Source of the DNA: Thermaceae bacterium | GTDB taxonomy: Bacteria; Deinococcota; Deinococci; Deinococcales; Marinithermaceae | Length of the DNA: 11,462 nucleotides | Assembly (NCBI GenBank): GCA_027023115.1 | Contig: JALVWZ010000185.1 | Coordinates: 1-11,462, forward strand | Reading direction: 5' to 3' | Shown here: positions 8,423 to 11,462 of the stretch, one piece after another | Numbering within the stretch: the first letter of the stretch is position 1 | How the letters are laid out: each line of letters opens with the position of its first letter | Made by a program: the position numbers and the translations under genes | The notes under the pieces: model-generated | Database searches by the model: none | What the model saw: the letters and a program-made list of their open reading frames with translations, nothing else | Told to the model about the DNA's origin: nothing

Positions 8423-9538
8423 TCAGGCCTTGACCGACAGCAATACCTTGTATTGCCCGGTGTAGAGCTCGCGGACGTTACCAAAACGTTCGCGCATCCA
8501 GACTTCGTATTTTAGGAATGGGTTGGCCACCAGGTAGAACCGACCTCCGGGTCGTAAACGTGAGTGGGCTGCGGCCACAAAAGCCTCTGCTACGTCCAAA
8601 ACAACGTGACCCCCAACGTGAAACGGGGGGTTTGATACTACTATATCAAAAAAACTGCCTTCTGGCAACGCCTCATCCACGTCGGAGTGCAGCACTTCGC
8701 CCGCGGCTCCGGCGGCGTCGAACCCCATCCGGGCGCTTTCGGCGGCCGCCAGGCTTTGCTCCAGCAGGGTCACGCTGGCCCCTTCCAGGGCCAGCGGCAG
8801 GCTGAGCGCTCCGTAGCCGGCCCCCAGGTCGAGTACTCGCAAGCCGGAGGTGCTTTCCAGATTCTCCAGCAGCAGGCGGCTGGCGGGGTCCACTTCGTCG
8901 GCCGAGAATACGCCAGGAAGCGCGTAAAAGCGTAGCTCGCGCCCGCGCAGTCGGGCCGAGAAGGCTTGCGGCTCAATCTTGGGCGCAGCGCAGGGCCTGT
9001 CTTTTTCCAGCACCGCTACGCGCGCGCCGCCCGCGCGGGCGACCACCTCCGCCGGGCCGACCAGCTTTTGCGCCCAGTTCAGGTAGCGCTCGAAGCCCTG
9101 CTTTTTTCCGCCCGCCAGCCACATCGAGCCGCCGGGCTCGAGCGCGCAGGCGGCGGCCTCCAGCTGGGCGCGCACCCAGTCGTTGCCGCGCTCGGCGCCC
9201 AGCACCAGGGCCACCGTCTTGAAAGCGCTCCGGGGCGCTCGCCAGGGGAGAGCAGCTTCTACCTGCAAGCCCTGGTTTTCACGAGCGGTGGCCTCGAGCG
9301 CCCGCAGGGCGGCGCGGCGCTCTTCGTAAGCGCTGACACTCGCGCCGGCGGCCAGCATGGCCAGGCTGACCAGGCCGGAGCCCGGGTTGAGGTCGAGGGC
9401 CGCGCCCGGCCCGGCCTCGATGGTGCCGGCCAGCAGGGAGTAGTTTGGATCGTCCATCCTCACGACGCCGCGCTTGAGGTAGAGCGGTCCCTGCGGAGTG
9501 GGCAGTTTTTTCAGAGCGTGGTACTCGGCTAACTCCAC
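8423..9538 (-). CDS. rsmC: 16S rRNA (guanine-N2) methyltransferase RsmC, two-domain type
   Basis: 371 residues from GTG at 9538. Layout and wording resemble the T. thermophilus RsmC, which methylates G1207 of 16S rRNA (E. coli numbering). The N-terminal half (about 1-190) is a degenerate methyltransferase fold: LDLNPGSGLVSL at 48-59 stands where an AdoMet loop would be, and GGKKQGFERY follows near 143-152. The C-terminal half is the active domain: FYALPGVFSADEVDPAS (204-220), motif I LDLGAGYG (236-243), HSDVDEALPEG, the catalytic NPPFH (303-307), and a final PFLKYE. The frame is open further upstream but those residues look unlike the family. GTG has no Shine-Dalgarno sequence; an extended -10 lies 9 bases upstream. 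rpoD follows on the same strand, probably on the same transcript. Confidence 0.88.
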   Translation of the reverse strand: MELAEYHALKKLPTPQGPLYLKRGVVRMDDPNYSLLAGTIEAGPGAALDLNPGSGLVSLAMLAAGASVSAYEERRAALRALEATARENQGLQVEAALPWRAPRSAFKTVALVLGAERGNDWVRAQLEAAACALEPGGSMWLAGGKKQGFERYLNWAQKLVGPAEVVARAGGARVAVLEKDRPCAAPKIEPQAFSARLRGRELRFYALPGVFSADEVDPASRLLLENLESTSGLRVLDLGAGYGALSLPLALEGASVTLLEQSLAAAESARMGFDAAGAAGEVLHSDVDEALPEGSFFDIVVSNPPFHVGGHVVLDVAEAFVAAAHSRLRPGGRFYLVANPFLKYEVWMRERFGNVRELYTGQYKVLLSVKA

Positions 9539-9542
9539 GAGT

Positions 9543-9571
9543 TTTACATGATAACACCTGCGGGCTAGACT
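9543..9571 (+). promoter_or_regulatory. Candidate sigma-A promoter for tsaD, leaderless
   Basis: TTTACA (9543-9548; five of six matches to TTGACA), a 17-base spacer, then TAGACT (9566-9571). Seven bases later is the tsaD ATG (9579), so transcription would start at or within a base or two of the start codon. The bases between, GGGCGGG, are not a good Shine-Dalgarno match. This is the best-formed promoter in the window. Confidence 0.7.
9548..9556 (-). promoter_or_regulatory. Candidate extended -10 promoter for rsmC-rpoD
   Basis: The minus strand reads TGT then TATCAT (9553-9548): a TG-N extended -10 with a TANNNT core, 9 bases before the rsmC GTG. A leader of about 0-3 bases would follow. No clear -35 is seen, which is common for extended -10 promoters. 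One base of the core (9548) is shared with the -35 element of the opposing tsaD promoter. Confidence 0.55.
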
Positions 9572-9578
9572 GGGCGGG

Positions 9579-10556
9579 ATGGTGGTCTTGGGCATCGAGA
9601 CGAGCTGCGACGATACCGGCGTCGGCATAGTCGCCGGCGGGCGCATAGTCGCCAACGAGGTTGCCTCGCAGACCCTCTTGCACGCCCGCTACGGCGGCGT
9701 AGTGCCGGAACTGGCCAGCCGCGAGCACACCGCCGTTCTGGACGAGATGGTGGAGCGGGCGTTGGACGCCGCCGGCCTAAAAGCCGGCCAGGTGGACCTG
9801 GTAGCCGCCACCCGCGGCCCCGGGTTGGTAGGTCCCCTGCTGGTTGGGTTGACCTACGCCAAGGGCCTCGCCTGGGGTTTGGGACGGCCGTTCGTGGGCG
9901 TGCACCACCTGGAGGGGCACGTTCACGGGGCCCTCGCCGAAAAGGAACTGGAGCCGCCCTTTTTAGTGCTCATCGCCTCCGGCGGCCACACCCACCTCTA
10001 CGACGTGCCCGCCTGGGGCGAGTACCGCCTGCTCGGAGCCACCCGCGACGACGCCGCCGGCGAGGCCTTCGACAAGGTGGCCCGCACGCTGGGGTTGGGC
10101 TACCCCGGTGGGCCGGAGATAGAGCGCCTGGCGGCCGCCGGCAGCGAGCGGGCGGTGCCGTTCAGCGTTCCCATGCAAGGCCGAGAGGGTTACGACTTCA
10201 GCTTTTCCGGTCTCAAGACGGCGGCGGTGCGCTTCGCCCAGTCCGGTTACGAGCCCGCCGACATCGCCGCTTCTTTCCAGCGGGTGGCGGTCGCCGCACT
10301 AGTGGGCACCCTCGAGCGCGCCGCCCGCGACCTGGGGCGTAGGCGGGTGGTGGTCGCCGGCGGAGTGGCAGCCAACCGCCTGTTGCGTAGCGAGCTGCAG
10401 GCCAGCAGCCTCGAGGTCTACCTGCCCCCCGTGGGGCTAACCTCCGACAACGGCGCCATGATTGCCCTGTCCGCCTGGCGCCGCTGGCGGCGCAACCCGG
10501 AGCCCGACCCCCTCACCCTCGCCGCGGAGCCGTATCTGCCCCTTGGCGAAGGCTAG
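9579..10556 (+). CDS. tsaD: tRNA N6-adenosine threonylcarbamoyltransferase TsaD
   Basis: Transfers the threonylcarbamoyl group from threonylcarbamoyl-AMP to A37 of tRNAs that read ANN codons, working with TsaB and TsaE in the cytoplasm. 325 residues, normal length. Opening VLGIETSCDDTGVGIV is the ASKHA nucleotide-binding start. Metal-binding histidines are His110 and His114 in HHLEGH, with Asp290 in TSDNGAM as third ligand. Other family signatures: RGPGLVGPLLVG (79-90), LIASGGHTHL (131-140), DDAAGEAFDKVARTLGLGYPGGP (157-179) and FSFSGLKTA. Older names are gcp and ygjD. ATG at 9579 is supported by the promoter just upstream and by exact fit to the family N-terminus. rsmC diverges from it; secA follows after 42 bases. 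Confidence 0.97.
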   Translation: MVVLGIETSCDDTGVGIVAGGRIVANEVASQTLLHARYGGVVPELASREHTAVLDEMVERALDAAGLKAGQVDLVAATRGPGLVGPLLVGLTYAKGLAWGLGRPFVGVHHLEGHVHGALAEKELEPPFLVLIASGGHTHLYDVPAWGEYRLLGATRDDAAGEAFDKVARTLGLGYPGGPEIERLAAAGSERAVPFSVPMQGREGYDFSFSGLKTAAVRFAQSGYEPADIAASFQRVAVAALVGTLERAARDLGRRRVVVAGGVAANRLLRSELQASSLEVYLPPVGLTSDNGAMIALSAWRRWRRNPEPDPLTLAAEPYLPLGEG

Positions 10557-10558
10557 AG

Positions 10559-10588
10559 TTGGCCCTTCTCATGATGAGCGCTTAGAAT
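10559..10588 (+). promoter_or_regulatory. Candidate sigma-A promoter for secA
   Basis: TTGGCC (10559-10564; four of six matches), an 18-base spacer, then TAGAAT (10583-10588). The secA ATG is 10 bases further on, so the leader would be about 3-5 bases and no Shine-Dalgarno sequence is present. It occupies most of the 42-base gap after tsaD, in which I see no terminator. Confidence 0.55.
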
Positions 10589-10598
10589 GCGATAAGTT

Positions 10599-11462
10599 AT
10601 GCTGGGTCTTCTCAAAAAACTCTTCGACAACAACGACCGCGAAGTGCAGCGCTACTTCAAGCAGGTCGTCGAACCTACCAACGCTTTAGAAGAGGAGGTC
10701 CAGAAGATCGACGACCTGGCCTCCGCCTACGCCGAGGCTCGTCAGCAGCACGAAAACGGCAAGCCGCTCGACGAGCTGCTCCCCTGGGTCTTCGCGCTGG
10801 CGCGCGAGTCGGCGCGGCGCTATCTGGGGCTGCGGCCTTATGACGTGCAGCTAATCGGCGGGGCGGTACTGCATGACGGCCGCATCGCCGAGATGAAGAC
10901 CGGCGAGGGCAAGACGCTGGTCGCCACCCTGCCCATCGCTCTCAACGCCCTGACTGGCAAGGGCGTCCACCTGGTGACGGTAAACGACTACCTGGCCCGC
11001 CGCGACGCCGAGTGGATGCGTTCGGTCTATCACGGGCTGGGCCTCGAGGTGGGCGTAATCCAGCACGATACCCCCGCCCCCGAGCGCCGTAAAGCCTACC
11101 TGGCCGACATCACCTACGTTACCAACTCCGAATTGGGCTTCGACTACCTGCGCGACAACATGTCCCTCAGCCCCGAGCAACTGGTGCTGCGGCACGATAA
11201 CCCGCTCCACTACGCGATCGTCGACGAGGTAGACTCGATCCTCATCGACGAGGCGCGCACTCCGCTGATCATCTCCGGCCCCGCCGAAAAGGCTACCGAC
11301 CTCTACTACCGCATGGCCGAGGTGGCGCAAAAGCTGGAGCGCGGCGTCAAGCCGGAACCGGGCGAAAAGGACCAGGAGCCCACCGGCGACTACACCATCG
11401 AAGAAAAGCAGCGCGCCGTTCAGCTCACCGAACGCGGTATCGAACGGGCCGAAAAGCTGCTC
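10599..11462 (+). CDS. secA: Preprotein translocase ATPase SecA (3' end cut by window)
   Basis: Motor that pushes unfolded proteins through SecYEG, at the cytoplasmic face of the inner membrane. The first 288 residues are visible. Start [19 protein letters not shown] is typical of SecA. The Q-motif region [10 protein letters not shown] is at 79-88 and Walker A MKTGEGKT at 99-106. [15 protein letters not shown], then [18 protein letters not shown], lead to Walker [21 protein letters not shown] (DEVD at 209-212). After this comes the start of the preprotein cross-linking domain. The frame is open to the last base. ATG at 10599 matches the family N-terminus; there is no ribosome binding site, and a TAGAAT box lies 10 bases upstream. 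Confidence 0.98.
   Translation, partial: MLGLLKKLFDNNDREVQRYFKQVVEPTNALEEEVQKIDDLASAYAEARQQHENGKPLDELLPWVFALARESARRYLGLRPYDVQLIGGAVLHDGRIAEMKTGEGKTLVATLPIALNALTGKGVHLVTVNDYLARRDAEWMRSVYHGLGLEVGVIQHDTPAPERRKAYLADITYVTNSELGFDYLRDNMSLSPEQLVLRHDNPLHYAIVDEVDSILIDEARTPLIISGPAEKATDLYYRMAEVAQKLERGVKPEPGEKDQEPTGDYTIEEKQRAVQLTERGIERAEKLL

Noticed and set aside
7111..8515. Long open frames on the plus strand opposite rpoD
   Set aside because: They mirror the codon pattern of rpoD in GC-rich DNA; the translations are low complexity or lack any family motif, and rpoD itself is certain.
9539..9655. N-terminal extension of RsmC by up to 39 residues
   Set aside because: The extension would cover the tsaD start and both promoters, and the family similarity begins at the GTG at 9538.
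9771..9788. Inverted repeat GCCGGC-6-GCCGGC resembling a terminator stem
   Set aside because: It lies inside the conserved tsaD coding region (residues AAGLKAGQ) and has no T tract; short GC-rich palindromes are expected at this composition.
10570..10580. CTCATGATGAG near-palindrome before secA as an operator
   Set aside because: The symmetry is imperfect and only 11 bases long; it is not distinguishable from chance without comparison to relatives.

Overview
The window is GC-rich, gene-dense DNA that most resembles the Deinococcus-Thermus phylum, family Thermaceae. The strongest clue is the sigma factor on the minus strand. From its region 1.2 onward (motif [19 protein letters not shown]) it reads almost like Thermus SigA. 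A two-domain RsmC of the Thermus type and a DUF3084 protein support this. The sigma factor's N-terminus is very unlike that of Thermus, so a relative such as Oceanithermus, Marinithermus or Meiothermus seems likelier than Thermus itself. That placement is inference from remembered family sequences; no search was run.

Layout. (1) Positions 1-1857, plus strand: the end of a polar amino acid ABC importer operon (permease, ATPase), followed by a small orphan membrane protein. (2) Positions 1813-2954, minus strand: a small very hydrophobic protein and, overlapping it, a patatin-like lipid hydrolase. The hydrolase converges on the orphan membrane protein with overlapping ends. (3) Positions 3012-5275, plus strand: an LptB-type ATPase and a membrane-anchored coiled-coil DUF3084 protein, 8 bases apart. 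(4) Positions 5263-9538, minus strand, in order of transcription: rsmC (16S rRNA methyltransferase), rpoD (housekeeping sigma factor), a strong intrinsic terminator, then a small alpha/beta hydrolase and an ornithine cyclodeaminase/mu-crystallin family dehydrogenase with a 4-base overlap. (5) Positions 9579-11462, plus strand: tsaD (tRNA t6A synthesis) and the start of secA (protein export), which runs off the end.

Most of this is core chromosome: transcription initiation, rRNA and tRNA modification, secretion and envelope upkeep. I see no insertion sequence, phage gene, CRISPR array, tRNA or rRNA, and no gene-free stretch over about 60 bases. I do not see a clearly new multi-gene system.

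The points most worth a second look are these: a recurring TANNNT box 6-10 bases before start codons that lack a Shine-Dalgarno sequence (leaderless-type promoters); back-to-back overlapping promoters between rsmC and tsaD; a promoter packed against the rpoD terminator; a long lysine/alanine-rich tail on the sigma factor; a start codon for rpoD that the Shine-Dalgarno sequence seems to move; and the pairing of LptB with a possible periplasm-spanning coiled-coil protein.
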